A stretch of DNA of 22,784 nt from an uncultured Eubacteriales bacterium (GTDB lineage: Bacteria > Bacillota > Clostridia > Christensenellales > Borkfalkiaceae). The number at the start of each line of letters is the position of its first letter. Positions within the stretch are counted from its first letter, which is position 1. Position numbers and translations under genes: made by a program. The notes below the pieces were generated by a model. The model made no database searches. It saw nothing but the letters and a program-made list of their open reading frames with translations, and had not been told where the DNA came from. The DNA lies in assembly GCA_900549005.1 (NCBI GenBank), contig URMT01000019.1, positions 1 to 22,784 on the forward strand, read 5' to 3'. Shown here in pieces: positions 14,756 to 22,385 of this stretch.

Positions 14756-15784
14756 ATGGACGATAAGATTAAAATGGATTTATCTGTATCGGACGAAACG
14801 ACCGAAACAAAAAGAAATTCGCAGGCGCGCGACTGGTGCTTTACGATAAATAACCCCGTGCAAACCGAACAAGAATTTATGGAGTACCTGCAAACCGTAA
14901 AGGACTTGCGCTATGTGGTCTTTCAGCGGGAACGTGCTCCCGAAACGGGTACGGAACATTATCAGGGATATTTTGAGTTTACACAGCCGAAGTGGTTTAG
15001 CGGTATCAAAAAGTGTCTTTCAAAAGAGCATATCGGCGTTGACGCGCATATCGAAGCAAGGCGGGGCAAGCGTTCACAAGCGCGCGAATACTGTATGGAC
15101 GAAGAAACGCGCATTAGCCCGCAATTCTATGAATACGGCGAATTTATCGAGGACGGCGAACGCACCGACTTGACCGACATTATGCACGATATAGAAAACG
15201 GAATGAGTTTTTACGACCTTTCCAAAAAGCACGGCAACCGCTTTATCCGCGTTATGAAATGGGCAAAGGAATACAGGCAATCGCACTTGGAATATAAGTT
15301 CAAGCGGGTGTTTCGCAATATGAAAGTCTATTACATATACGGCTCGGCGGGGTGCGGAAAGACAAGTTATGTTTTCCAAAAACACGGCTACGACGACGTG
15401 TACCGAACGACGAATTACGAGTTCGGCTGGATAGACGATTACAACGGCGAAAAGATATTGTTTCTTGACGAGTTCCGCAGTTCTTTCAAAATCTCGGAGA
15501 TACTGGACTATCTGGACGGGCAGCCGATACGCATACGCGGGCGGCACTATAACCGCGTGGCTTGCTATGATACCGTGTATATCGTTTCTAACCTCTCATT
15601 GAAAGAGCAATATACGAATATACAGCAATCAGAGCCGAAAACGTGGGCGGCGTTCTGCCGACGGATAACGGCGGTATATGACTTTGACAAAAGCAAGGAT
15701 ATTCCCGTAAACAAATTCACGGGAGAATTAAAAAAGCCACCTACACTCATAGAGATTGCAGACGACGGGGATATGCCGTTTTAG
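14756..15784 (+). CDS. rep: CRESS-type Rep: HUH endonuclease plus SF3 helicase
   Basis: A 342-residue replication initiator. HUH endonuclease motifs: motif I WCFTINNP (27-34), motif II HYQGYFEF (68-75; His-x-Gln form as in CRESS Reps), motif III AREYCMDE with catalytic Tyr112. Superfamily 3 helicase: Walker A YGSAGCGKTS (195-204), Walker B KILFLDEF (233-240), motif C VYIVSN (274-279). This is the domain order and length of circovirus-like Reps and of bacterial pCRESS-plasmid Reps. It would nick the loop of the adjacent stem-loop, start rolling-circle replication and unwind DNA. A good GCGGGGG ribosome site (14746-14751) supports the start. Motif III shows Asp115 where CRESS Reps usually have Lys (YCxK). 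The gene reads in the same direction as the cut strand, so coding and displaced strand are the same. Confidence 0.93.
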   Translation: MDDKIKMDLSVSDETTETKRNSQARDWCFTINNPVQTEQEFMEYLQTVKDLRYVVFQRERAPETGTEHYQGYFEFTQPKWFSGIKKCLSKEHIGVDAHIEARRGKRSQAREYCMDEETRISPQFYEYGEFIEDGERTDLTDIMHDIENGMSFYDLSKKHGNRFIRVMKWAKEYRQSHLEYKFKRVFRNMKVYYIYGSAGCGKTSYVFQKHGYDDVYRTTNYEFGWIDDYNGEKILFLDEFRSSFKISEILDYLDGQPIRIRGRHYNRVACYDTVYIVSNLSLKEQYTNIQQSEPKTWAAFCRRITAVYDFDKSKDIPVNKFTGELKKPPTLIEIADDGDMPF

Positions 15785-15803
15785 CCTCTTGAAGGTCTTA
15801 AAA

Positions 15804-15832
15804 TTGACTTTGAGGGCTTTACATGCTATAAT
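15804..15832 (+). promoter_or_regulatory. Strong promoter, nearly leaderless
   Basis: TTGACT (15804-15809), 17-bp spacer, TATAAT (15827-15832). Transcription would start at about 15839-15841, and the first ATG of the following gene is at 15842, so the mRNA would be leaderless or nearly so; no ribosome site lies before the ATG. Confidence 0.8.
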
Positions 15833-15841
15833 ATAAATACT

Positions 15842-17575
15842 ATGATGTTAATTGAAGATTATATTAAAAAAGATAATATCAAATGGCAACCGTTATTTTA
15901 CAAGGGGCTGTTCTGCGAAGAATATGAACAAGAAAAGGAACTTAAACCGCTTATTGATTTTTTGTGTGAAAAAGTTTCATTTTGGTATTACAAAGATATT
16001 TTCAGCGAAAACCCATTTGCTCCGCTTGCAGATTTTACGATTAGTGGTGGCGGGCGATCATCTGGCTTTGAAGATTTAAGTGATGCTGATTTAGTTAAAA
16101 TTGATGAGTGTATTCAAAATACAAAACACCCCTTGTTTTTGGGATTTTTTTATGATATATTAGGAATTGCTCGTAACAATAACGACAATAGAATATTAGC
16201 GGCAAAGTATTTTACTGAATACTCAAAAAGTTTGTTAAGAAAAAAAGAATGTAATGGTTTGACATTACAGCCGATTAAACGAGCGTTCGCCTTATTATGT
16301 TGCGTTAAAAATACGAGAGAAATTGAAAACTTTATAGACGACTTTCTGATTCATTCTGATTTTGAAGAAAATGACGAGTATCCTTTAAAAGTTCTTTTGA
16401 TTGAAACGTTTTATATGTGTAGTCAAAAAACATATAATAAGATACTTTTGCAGGCAGAAGTTTTATACAAAAAGTACGTTGTTGATGTTAGATATATCGC
16501 TTACTCTATTCAACTTGCAAAAATAATTCTTAAAATTTATAAAAGTCGTGGAGATAAAGAGAATATAAAAAAATGGACAATTGCATATGCGGATTGTTGT
16601 TGCAACGCGGATACATCTATATTGCGAATCAATACGGAATTAGAAACGGCAATAGAAGAAGCAAATGCACTAAATGATTTTGAGTTAACGAATAAGTTGC
16701 GCAAAAAAAAGAAACAACTTCAAGAGGATTTTTATAAAAGTTTCCATATGAATACAATGCCTTTTGAACTTCCAAAGCAGGTTGAGGAATCAATGGCAGT
16801 ATTCAGAAACAATATTATAGATACCTTAAAACCACTTGACGGCGACGCACAATTTTGTTTGTTTTTGGCTTACTTTAACGCATTGCCTAAAAGTGAGATT
16901 GAGCAACAGTTGCAACAAAAAGATAGATTTCACATTACTGATTTAGTAAATCAAATCAGATTTAATGAAAATAATGAGATTATATTTCAATCAGCAACTG
17001 CAACTGAAAAACAAAAAAGAGAAAACAAAATATATGAAATATACGAGTTGCGAGGAATGGTTTCGTTTAATTTAATTATCAATCCGTTCATCTTTTATAT
17101 TAAAGTCAACGACAAGTGTGTTTCATTGATAAATGATATAATAAATCATAATGAACTTGTATATAGAAATCATAGTGTAGTTATTCAAAATATCATAAAT
17201 GGACTTTCAGAAAAAAGAATTCGCTCTGCATTAGCTGGGCTTTTACCTCAATTTGAAGATGGGTTACGAAACTATATGGAAAAACAAGGAATTATGCCCA
17301 TTATACGAAGTGGCGGAAATGAAGTTAAAGCCTCTCTCGGGCAAATGATGAATACTGAGGTTTTTCGAAAACATATAGATGATTTACTCGGTGAAGATTT
17401 AGCTCAACATATTGATTATTTAGCGTGTAAAGAGTTGGGAGGTAATTTAAGAAATAAATATGCCCACGAAGGATATGGAGATGATAGTCAGTTTTCTTTT
17501 GATGAGATAATTTTATTTTGCCTTCTAATTAAGGCATATTGTATGGGATATGATGATGAAATAGGTTCGAAATAG
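15842..17575 (+). CDS. HEPN-type protein (DUF4209-like), candidate defence cargo
   Basis: A 577-residue soluble protein, clearly more AT-rich than the Rep operon, with its own promoter and terminator. Most of it is alpha-helical with no motif I recognise. The C-terminal part has ELGGNLRNKYAHEG (residues 531-544), which contains the Arg-x4-His (R537, H542) signature of HEPN ribonucleases, flanked by helices as in DUF4209-type domains. Many such proteins are abortive-infection or toxin RNases that cut RNA when phage is sensed; that role is inferred from the motif and the location in a mobile element. Two adjacent ATGs (15842, 15845) are possible starts. Function otherwise unknown; RNase activity is unproven from sequence. 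Confidence 0.8.
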   Translation: MMLIEDYIKKDNIKWQPLFYKGLFCEEYEQEKELKPLIDFLCEKVSFWYYKDIFSENPFAPLADFTISGGGRSSGFEDLSDADLVKIDECIQNTKHPLFLGFFYDILGIARNNNDNRILAAKYFTEYSKSLLRKKECNGLTLQPIKRAFALLCCVKNTREIENFIDDFLIHSDFEENDEYPLKVLLIETFYMCSQKTYNKILLQAEVLYKKYVVDVRYIAYSIQLAKIILKIYKSRGDKENIKKWTIAYADCCCNADTSILRINTELETAIEEANALNDFELTNKLRKKKKQLQEDFYKSFHMNTMPFELPKQVEESMAVFRNNIIDTLKPLDGDAQFCLFLAYFNALPKSEIEQQLQQKDRFHITDLVNQIRFNENNEIIFQSATATEKQKRENKIYEIYELRGMVSFNLIINPFIFYIKVNDKCVSLINDIINHNELVYRNHSVVIQNIINGLSEKRIRSALAGLLPQFEDGLRNYMEKQGIMPIIRSGGNEVKASLGQMMNTEVFRKHIDDLLGEDLAQHIDYLACKELGGNLRNKYAHEGYGDDSQFSFDEIILFCLLIKAYCMGYDDEIGSK

Positions 17576-17610
17576 AAAGAGAGCAACGGTTTTTTCCGTT
17601 GCTCTCTTTC
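17575..17610. terminator. 15-bp perfect stem terminator, probably bidirectional
   Basis: GAAAGAGAGCAACGG (17575-17589) pairs exactly with CCGTTGCTCTCTTTC (17596-17610) around six T. It starts at the last base of the HEPN gene stop codon. On the minus strand it lies downstream of tRNA-Ala and may end that transcript too. No T-run follows the stem on either strand, so termination efficiency is uncertain. Confidence 0.75.
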
Positions 17611-17690
17611 GTTACTTGTATGCCACAAAGCCCGCAACACCGTTGACGAAAATATATTCCGTCTTTGTGGTGTTCAAACTCTGTCGACAC

Positions 17691-17766
17691 TGGTGGAGCA
17701 TAGCGGATTCGAACCGCTGACCTCTACACTGCCAGTGTAGCGCTCTACCAACTGAGCTAATACCCC
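17691..17766 (-). tRNA. tRNA-Ala(GGC)
   Basis: The minus strand folds to a full cloverleaf of 76 nt including CCA: acceptor GGGGTAT with ATGCTCC, D arm GCTCAGTTGGTAGAGC, anticodon stem CTACA/TGTAG with loop CTGGCAG (anticodon GGC), T arm AGCGGTTCGAATCCGCT. The acceptor holds G3:U70, the identity element of alanine tRNAs, and A73. CCA is genome-encoded. It is the last gene of the right host region before the element. Confidence 0.95.
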
Positions 17767-17776
17767 GTACCATTAT

Positions 17777-17805
17777 ATTATAACAAAAATATACGGTACT
17801 TTCAA
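17777..17805 (-). promoter_or_regulatory. tRNA-Ala promoter
   Basis: Minus strand: TTGAAA (17805-17800), 17-bp spacer, TATAAT (17782-17777), ten bases before the first base of the tRNA. The -35 box overlaps the stop codon of the DUF5662-type gene. Confidence 0.8.
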
Positions 17806-18413
17806 GCATTTTTGCCCATTGTTTTTACTGTTTTGAGTTCTTTTTTATATTCGCTTACAAGCCGCTTTTTTTCTGCCCTCTCTTTCCTGCTTTCGCTCTT
17901 TATGTACGCTTTAAGCTCTTTGAAGGCAACTTTTTCGCCCTGTTCGGCAATCATAGTTAAAAAGCGCCTGAGCTGTGCCGCCGTTTCGGGGTGCATATAG
18001 CCTACGTCGGTGCGCCTTTCAAAGTATTCGAGGGCGCTGCGGTCTGTATAGTTCTTGCCGAGATATATTCTGCTCGCCGCAACGCGGTCGCAAATCATCT
18101 CGCCGAAATACTTTGCGGGCATTTTTACGGGCGCGTTAGTGCCCGTCTTGTCTACGTCGCGCCAATATTCGAAGTGGTGCTTGTTGCGCCCCTTGTGGTG
18201 CAGCCACGCCGCGGAATAGCCCAAGACTACCCTCTCCTTAACCTGCGGGCTCATATTGCCCTGGTAAAAGCGTGCGCCCGCGATAAATTCGGAGGGGCTG
18301 TATTTTGAAAGGTCGTGCGTAAGCCCCTGGCGGTAGAGGCCCGCCATAAAACAGTATTTGCACACCTTGAAGCGGTGGCGCGTTATGGTGACAAAGTGCT
18401 TTATTATGTGCAT
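17802..18413 (-). CDS. DUF5662-type protein
   Basis: A 203-residue protein with conserved His-rich segments LTHDLSKYSPSEF (residues 32-44) and LHHKGRNKHHFEYW (about 71-84), which match the DUF5662 family. The clustered His/Asp residues suggest a metal-binding helical fold, HD-like in look, but no reaction is established. The C-terminus is a long Lys/Glu helix (ESRKERAEKKRLVSEYKKELK). It starts four bases after the stop of the metallo-hydrolase, so it is in the same operon. Its stop lies within the tRNA-Ala promoter. Confidence 0.8.
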   Translation of the reverse strand: MHIIKHFVTITRHRFKVCKYCFMAGLYRQGLTHDLSKYSPSEFIAGARFYQGNMSPQVKERVVLGYSAAWLHHKGRNKHHFEYWRDVDKTGTNAPVKMPAKYFGEMICDRVAASRIYLGKNYTDRSALEYFERRTDVGYMHPETAAQLRRFLTMIAEQGEKVAFKELKAYIKSESRKERAEKKRLVSEYKKELKTVKTMGKNA

Positions 18414-18417
18414 TTTT

Positions 18418-19254
18418 TTAAATCTCCGCGGTAAAGCCGTCGTATGCGGCGGTTACGCCGTACTCCACCTCCACCGCCGCGAGGCGGGAACGGAGCGGGT
18501 TGCTGTTGTGAGAAAAGTGCGTGATTACGAACTTTGTGTTGCCGTCGCACACGCCCGCGGCTTTCAGCTTTGAGGCTACAATCATTCCGTCCTCTATGTT
18601 CATATGCCTGGGGCGGGGCATTCCCGTGCGGTCGGCGTAGGTGCAGTCGAGGGCGACTAGCTGCGCACGCGCGCCGTTTTTATGCAAAAAGTCGTATATG
18701 CCCTCTTCGGGCAGGCCGGTATCGTGCATATGCAGGTAGCCAGCGCCGTCCTTTTCTATATAAAACAGCAGAGCCTCTTCGGTATGACCGTGATTTGCGG
18801 GCAGGGTGAGCACCCTGTAACCGCCGATATTATAGCTCTTATATGCGCCTATCCCGTTCATCGCAATATTGGGCGCGACGGAGGGCTTCATCTCCCTTCT
18901 GGTGCACTCCGAGAATACGGCGCACACTTCGGCGTTGCCGTAAATTTCGAGGCGGCCGTCGAAGCCGCTGCCGTAGCGGTAGCCGCGCAGAATGAAGTCG
19001 TGCGCGTAAAAGTGGTCCATATGCGAATGAGTGACGAGCAAATACCGTATGTCGGCGCAGTTGAAGCCGTACTTCAACGAATGAAAGTATGCTTCGGGCG
19101 GGAAATCGACGGAGAGCTTTCCGTCTATCAGCACCTGGGTGCGCGTTCTGAATTCCGCCTGACCGAGCGCGCGCACGCCCTCACACACGGGGCAGTTGCA
19201 GAACATTGCGGGAACGCCTTCGGCGGCGGCCGTACCTAAAAACTGTATCTTCAT
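18418..19254 (-). CDS. MBL-fold metallo-hydrolase (PhnP-like)
   Basis: A 278-residue metallo-beta-lactamase-fold protein. The motif HSHMDH (76-81) binds the dinuclear metal site, with further ligands in PANHGHTEE (153-160) and HMHDTG (175-180), and a late ITHFSHNSN His. The N-terminus MKIQFLGTAAAEGVPAMFCNCPVCEG carries Cys residues (19, 21, 24) like the zinc site of PhnP phosphodiesterases. A cyclic-phosphate or other phosphodiester substrate is likely but not fixed. Tandem hairpins separate it from the upstream dtd gene. Confidence 0.88.
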   Translation of the reverse strand: MKIQFLGTAAAEGVPAMFCNCPVCEGVRALGQAEFRTRTQVLIDGKLSVDFPPEAYFHSLKYGFNCADIRYLLVTHSHMDHFYAHDFILRGYRYGSGFDGRLEIYGNAEVCAVFSECTRREMKPSVAPNIAMNGIGAYKSYNIGGYRVLTLPANHGHTEEALLFYIEKDGAGYLHMHDTGLPEEGIYDFLHKNGARAQLVALDCTYADRTGMPRPRHMNIEDGMIVASKLKAAGVCDGNTKFVITHFSHNSNPLRSRLAAVEVEYGVTAAYDGFTAEI

Positions 19255-19268
19255 AAGCAGGGTAAAAT

Positions 19269-19308
19269 GCTGTTTTTTTACAGCAAAACAGGGCGGTTTG
19301 CCGCCCTG
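19269..19308 (-). terminator. Tandem hairpins after dtd
   Basis: On the minus strand CAGGGCGG/CCGCCCTG (19308-19301 with 19296-19289, loop CAAA) is followed by TTTT, then GCTGT/ACAGC (19284-19280 with 19273-19269) followed by ATTTT. They fall between dtd and the metallo-hydrolase gene and probably give partial termination. Confidence 0.65.
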
Positions 19309-19315
19309 AATTATT

Positions 19316-19753
19316 TTAAATTTCGTAAATTATTGTGACGGGCCCGTCGTTGAACTGTTCTATCTTCATATCGGCGCCGAAAATGCCCGTCTTTACCGTC
19401 ATTCCGCGCGAGATGAGTTCGTCGCGGGTGGCTTCGTAGAGCGCATTGGCGCGCTCGGGGCGCTCTGCGGCGATAAAACTGGGACGGTTGCCGTGCGAGC
19501 AGTCGCCGTACAGCGTAAACTGAGAGATGAGCATAATTTCTCCGCCGACGTCGCCTACGGAGAGATTCATCTTTCCGTTTTCGTCCTCGAAGATGCGCAG
19601 CGCGGCAATTTTTTTTGCCATTGCCGCGGGCATTTCGTCGGTATCGCCGACCTTTACGCCGAGGTATACCGCAAGCCCGAAAGGTATTTCGGATACAAGG
19701 CGCCCGTCAACCGAAAGCGTTGTGTGCTTTACGCGCTGAATTACCGCCCTCAT
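19316..19753 (-). CDS. dtd: D-aminoacyl-tRNA deacylase
   Basis: A 145-residue protein of standard DTD length. It removes D-amino acids wrongly attached to tRNA (and glycine from tRNA-Ala), protecting translation. The catalytic SQFTL motif is at 77-81 and the chiral-proofreading Gly-cisPro motif NDGPVT at 135-140. The start MRAVIQRVKHTTLSVDG is typical. It lies 7 bp after efp on the same strand, so both are co-transcribed. Confidence 0.96.
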   Translation of the reverse strand: MRAVIQRVKHTTLSVDGRLVSEIPFGLAVYLGVKVGDTDEMPAAMAKKIAALRIFEDENGKMNLSVGDVGGEIMLISQFTLYGDCSHGNRPSFIAAERPERANALYEATRDELISRGMTVKTGIFGADMKIEQFNDGPVTIIYEI

Positions 19754-19760
19754 ACCTTTA

Positions 19761-20336
19761 TTACTTGCCTACGCGGGACATATATTCGCCCGTGCGGGTG
19801 TCGATGCGGATTATTTCGCCCTCTTCGACGAACATAGGCACCTTTATGGTTGCGCCCGTTTCAACTACGGCGTTCTTCATAGCGTTGGTTGCCGTGTTGC
19901 CCTTTACGCCCGGTTCGCATTCGGTTATTTTGAGCTCTACGAAGTTTTCGGGCTCTACCGAGAAGGCCGAACCGGAGAGGAACTTCATAGTTACCATATC
20001 GTTCTCTTTGATGTATTTGAGCGCTTCCTCTACCTGTTCGAAGTTGAGGGTGGTCATTTCGAACGTATCGGGGTCCATAAAGTAATAGAACTCGCCGTCG
20101 GTATAGGAATAGGTCATTTTGCGCGTTTCAACCTGGGCCGTTTCGAGCTTGGCGGTGGGGTTGAAAGTAACGTCGGAAAGAACCTGGCCCGTTACCACGT
20201 TTTTGAGGGTTGCCCTTACGAACGCGGCGCCCTTGCCGGGTTTTACGTGCTGGAATTCGGTTACAGTGTAAACGCCCTTGCCGTTGTATTCGAAAGTGGT
20301 GCCTTTGCGGATATCGCCTGCCATTATAGATGCCAT
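19761..20336 (-). CDS. efp: Elongation factor P
   Basis: A 191-residue three-domain EF-P that relieves ribosome stalling at polyproline stretches. Domain I carries the loop VKPGKGAAF with Lys35 at the tip, the residue modified in several bacteria; this loop is of the Firmicutes type. Domains II (about 70-130) and III (to 191, ending GEYMSRVGK) are complete. An AAGGAGAG site 8 bp upstream supports ATG at 20336. It follows pepP by 40 bp, the common gene order in Firmicutes, and dtd follows 7 bp later. Confidence 0.97.
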   Translation of the reverse strand: MASIMAGDIRKGTTFEYNGKGVYTVTEFQHVKPGKGAAFVRATLKNVVTGQVLSDVTFNPTAKLETAQVETRKMTYSYTDGEFYYFMDPDTFEMTTLNFEQVEEALKYIKENDMVTMKFLSGSAFSVEPENFVELKITECEPGVKGNTATNAMKNAVVETGATIKVPMFVEEGEIIRIDTRTGEYMSRVGK

Positions 20337-20376
20337 ATATTTACTCTCCTTGAAAAATTTACAGTTTATTGACGCC

Positions 20377-21429
20377 TTACAGAATTATAAGGTCTTTGTC
20401 GGAATCGGTAAGACTTACAACTTTTCCGCCGCAAAGCGTTACGCTGTCTTCTATTCTTATGCCGAAGTCGCCCTCGAAATATACGCCCGGCTCGTCTGAA
20501 AAGACCATTCCGTCTTTGAGTATATCGGAGCTTTTGGGCGAAAGACGGGGGAATTCGTGTATGTTGATGCCTATGCCGTGGCCGAGCGAGTGTGTGAAGT
20601 ATTTATCGAGCCCAGCCTCTTTGAGCACGTTTCTTGCAACGGCGTCGGCCTCGGCGCCGCTCATTCCGTCGGTTATGCGCTCCTTGGCGGCCATATGTGC
20701 GGCAAGGACAACTTTATACGCCTTTTTGAACTCTTCGTGCTTTTTATCGTCGCCGAAGAGGAATGTGCGCGTGCAGTCGGAGCAGTACCCGCCCCACTTG
20801 CAGCCGAAGTCCATAAGAATTATGTCGCCGAATTTCAGCTTGCGCGAGCCCGTTTCGTGATGGGGAACGGAGCTGCCCTCGCCGAAGGCCATTATCGTAT
20901 CGAACGAAGTGCCGCTTGCGCCGAACTTGCGCATACGGTATTCCAGCTCTGCCGCCGCTTCGTTTTCGGTCATACCCTCTTTAAATGCGCCGAGCACGTC
21001 TTTAAACGCCCTGTCGGCAATTTCACAGGCGCGCTTTATGCGTTCGAGCTCGCCTTCGTCCTTAATGCCCATAGCCTCGGTAAAAGCGGGAGTGCAGTCA
21101 ACCACTTCGCCGACCTTCCCTTTTAAAGCTATATACTCGTCCGCGGTGATGCGCGAGAGCGCCGCCGCTACCTTTCCGCTGCCTTCGGCAAGCGAGAGAT
21201 AGCCGCCCGCAGGGGGCTGTTTTACAGCAATTCCGCTGCCTTCGAGCGCCTTTGCGGCGGCTTCGAGATAGCGTGCGTCGGTGTAAAATGACGTGCCGCT
21301 TTCGTCGGCGACAACCATACCGTCGGAACTTTCAAAACCTGTGAGGTAAAACCTTAAATCGGGGGCGGTGACGATGAGTTTGTCGGCGCCCGTGCCTTTG
21401 AAAATTTTGCGTGACCTTTCAATAAGCAT
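20377..21429 (-). CDS. pepP: M24 Xaa-Pro aminopeptidase
   Basis: A 350-residue metallopeptidase with the creatinase-like N-terminal domain (1-120) and the pita-bread catalytic domain. All five metal ligands are visible: Asp207 and Asp218 ([17 protein letters not shown]), His284 ([12 protein letters not shown]), Glu313 (FSDEPGVYF) and Glu327 (GIRIED). It releases N-terminal residues preceding proline in the cytoplasm. A small hairpin (GCCGC/GCGGC at 21442-21458) lies just upstream, and the ribosome site is weak. It heads the pepP-efp-dtd group. Confidence 0.93.
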   Translation of the reverse strand: MLIERSRKIFKGTGADKLIVTAPDLRFYLTGFESSDGMVVADESGTSFYTDARYLEAAAKALEGSGIAVKQPPAGGYLSLAEGSGKVAAALSRITADEYIALKGKVGEVVDCTPAFTEAMGIKDEGELERIKRACEIADRAFKDVLGAFKEGMTENEAAAELEYRMRKFGASGTSFDTIMAFGEGSSVPHHETGSRKLKFGDIILMDFGCKWGGYCSDCTRTFLFGDDKKHEEFKKAYKVVLAAHMAAKERITDGMSGAEADAVARNVLKEAGLDKYFTHSLGHGIGINIHEFPRLSPKSSDILKDGMVFSDEPGVYFEGDFGIRIEDSVTLCGGKVVSLTDSDKDLIIL

Positions 21430-21539
21430 TAAATTCGCCCTGCCGCCTTAAAAGCGGCATAATCTGTATGTTTTTTGCGCCGCGCGCGGCACAAAATAAG
21501 CTGTCTTTTAAAATATTTTAGCAAAATAAGGCGGCTATG

Positions 21540-22385
21540 TCAAACCTTATTATATATATCTTTCATAGTGCGGGCGTCCTCTGCCTGCGTGCCGTCTGAC
21601 TCGCTTACGATATACGGTTCGAGTTTAAGCTCTTTCAGGGCGACGGCAAGCGGTTCGAATTCCGGGCCGTACACCTCGTCGGCAAAGGTGAGGTGTTTTA
21701 TTTCGCCCTTGCCGCCGTACATTATTTTGGAAAAATGCACGTGGAAGTTCTTCACCCTTTCGTAGCCGAGCTCGCCTATCATATATTCGAGACGGGCTTT
21801 ATAGTCGGACACCGTTTTAAGGCTGCCCTGTTCGCGCGAGTTGAGGTGGCCGAAGTCTACGCACGGGGTGAATACGGGGTCGATTTTGCAGAGGCGCACC
21901 ACCTCTTCGAGCGTGCCTATCTGCGCGAGCTTGCCCATTACCTCGGGGCAGAACATCAAATCTTCGTACCCGTTCATATAGATATAGTCGCGCAGCACTT
22001 TGAGGCGCTCTTCGGTAAGGGCAACCGCCTGTTCGCGCGTGGCCTTGCCCTGCGCCGCAGGGTGAAACACCAGCCGGCTGCCGCCGAAAAGTTTTAAATA
22101 TTTCGCGCTGTCGAGCACGTAGCCGTACGACTTCTGCGCCGCCTCGTCGGCGGGGTTGGCAAAGTTTATGAAGTAGGGCGCGTGCACAGAAATTTCTATG
22201 CCCTCGGCGCGGAACGCCTCGCCTATGGAGAGCGCCTTGCCCTCAGACATATTCACGCCCCTGCCGAAGGAATATTCGAAGCAGTCGAGGCCGAAGTCCT
22301 TTACGTACTTCGCCGCCTGCTCGGTATGCTTGTAGCCCATCGCATAAAAACTTTCGCTGTTGCCGCTGGGGCCGAACTTAATCAT
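21540..22385 (-). CDS. Endonuclease IV-like TIM-barrel protein
   Basis: A 281-residue protein of the AP-endonuclease-2/sugar-isomerase superfamily. Metal-type residues fall where endonuclease IV has its trinuclear zinc ligands: His68 (SVHAPY), His108 (VFHP), Glu148 (CPEV), Asp177 and His180 (VDFGHLN), His215/217 (HVHFSK), His231 and Glu262 (SESDG). This favours endonuclease IV-type DNA repair over isomerase activity, although the strict D-x-H motif of Nfo is not obvious. It overlaps the upstream acidic protein by 4 bp (ATGA), so translation is coupled. A 110-bp spacer with a small palindrome separates it from pepP. Confidence 0.82.
   Translation of the reverse strand: MIKFGPSGNSESFYAMGYKHTEQAAKYVKDFGLDCFEYSFGRGVNMSEGKALSIGEAFRAEGIEISVHAPYFINFANPADEAAQKSYGYVLDSAKYLKLFGGSRLVFHPAAQGKATREQAVALTEERLKVLRDYIYMNGYEDLMFCPEVMGKLAQIGTLEEVVRLCKIDPVFTPCVDFGHLNSREQGSLKTVSDYKARLEYMIGELGYERVKNFHVHFSKIMYGGKGEIKHLTFADEVYGPEFEPLAVALKELKLEPYIVSESDGTQAEDARTMKDIYNKV

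Larger units (their letters stand above)
4268..17610. mobile_element. Integrated CRESS-Rep / Zot-like element (approximate limits)
   Basis: This block separates two minus-strand host regions. It contains a large serine recombinase, a CRESS-type origin and Rep, a Zot-like ATPase, a surface-protein module and two AT-rich cargo blocks. Apart from the recombinase all its genes lie on the plus strand. The left limit probably lies between 4200 and 4520 and the right limit between 17576 and 17690, just before tRNA-Ala. I found no convincing direct repeat, so the ends are approximate. Serine integrases need only a 2-bp core with little flanking identity, so lack of a visible repeat does not argue against integration. 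Closest known ideas are inovirus (filamentous phage) prophages and the integrated 'pCRESS' plasmids. Confidence 0.7.

Noticed and set aside
17691..17766. tRNA-Ala as attachment site of the element
   Set aside because: Typical of tyrosine integrases; the integrase here is a serine recombinase, and the tRNA-end motif found at the other side is inverted, so no direct repeat supports it.
17612..17809. 65-residue minus-strand frame covering tRNA-Ala
   Set aside because: It translates the tRNA itself (ISSVGRALHWQCRGQRFESA) and is an artefact. The short end LNTTKTEYIFVNGVAGFVAYK after the tRNA matches nothing I recognise.
21466..21495. GC palindrome upstream of pepP as a terminator
   Set aside because: The T-run lies on its plus-strand 5' side, so on the minus strand it is followed by A, not T.
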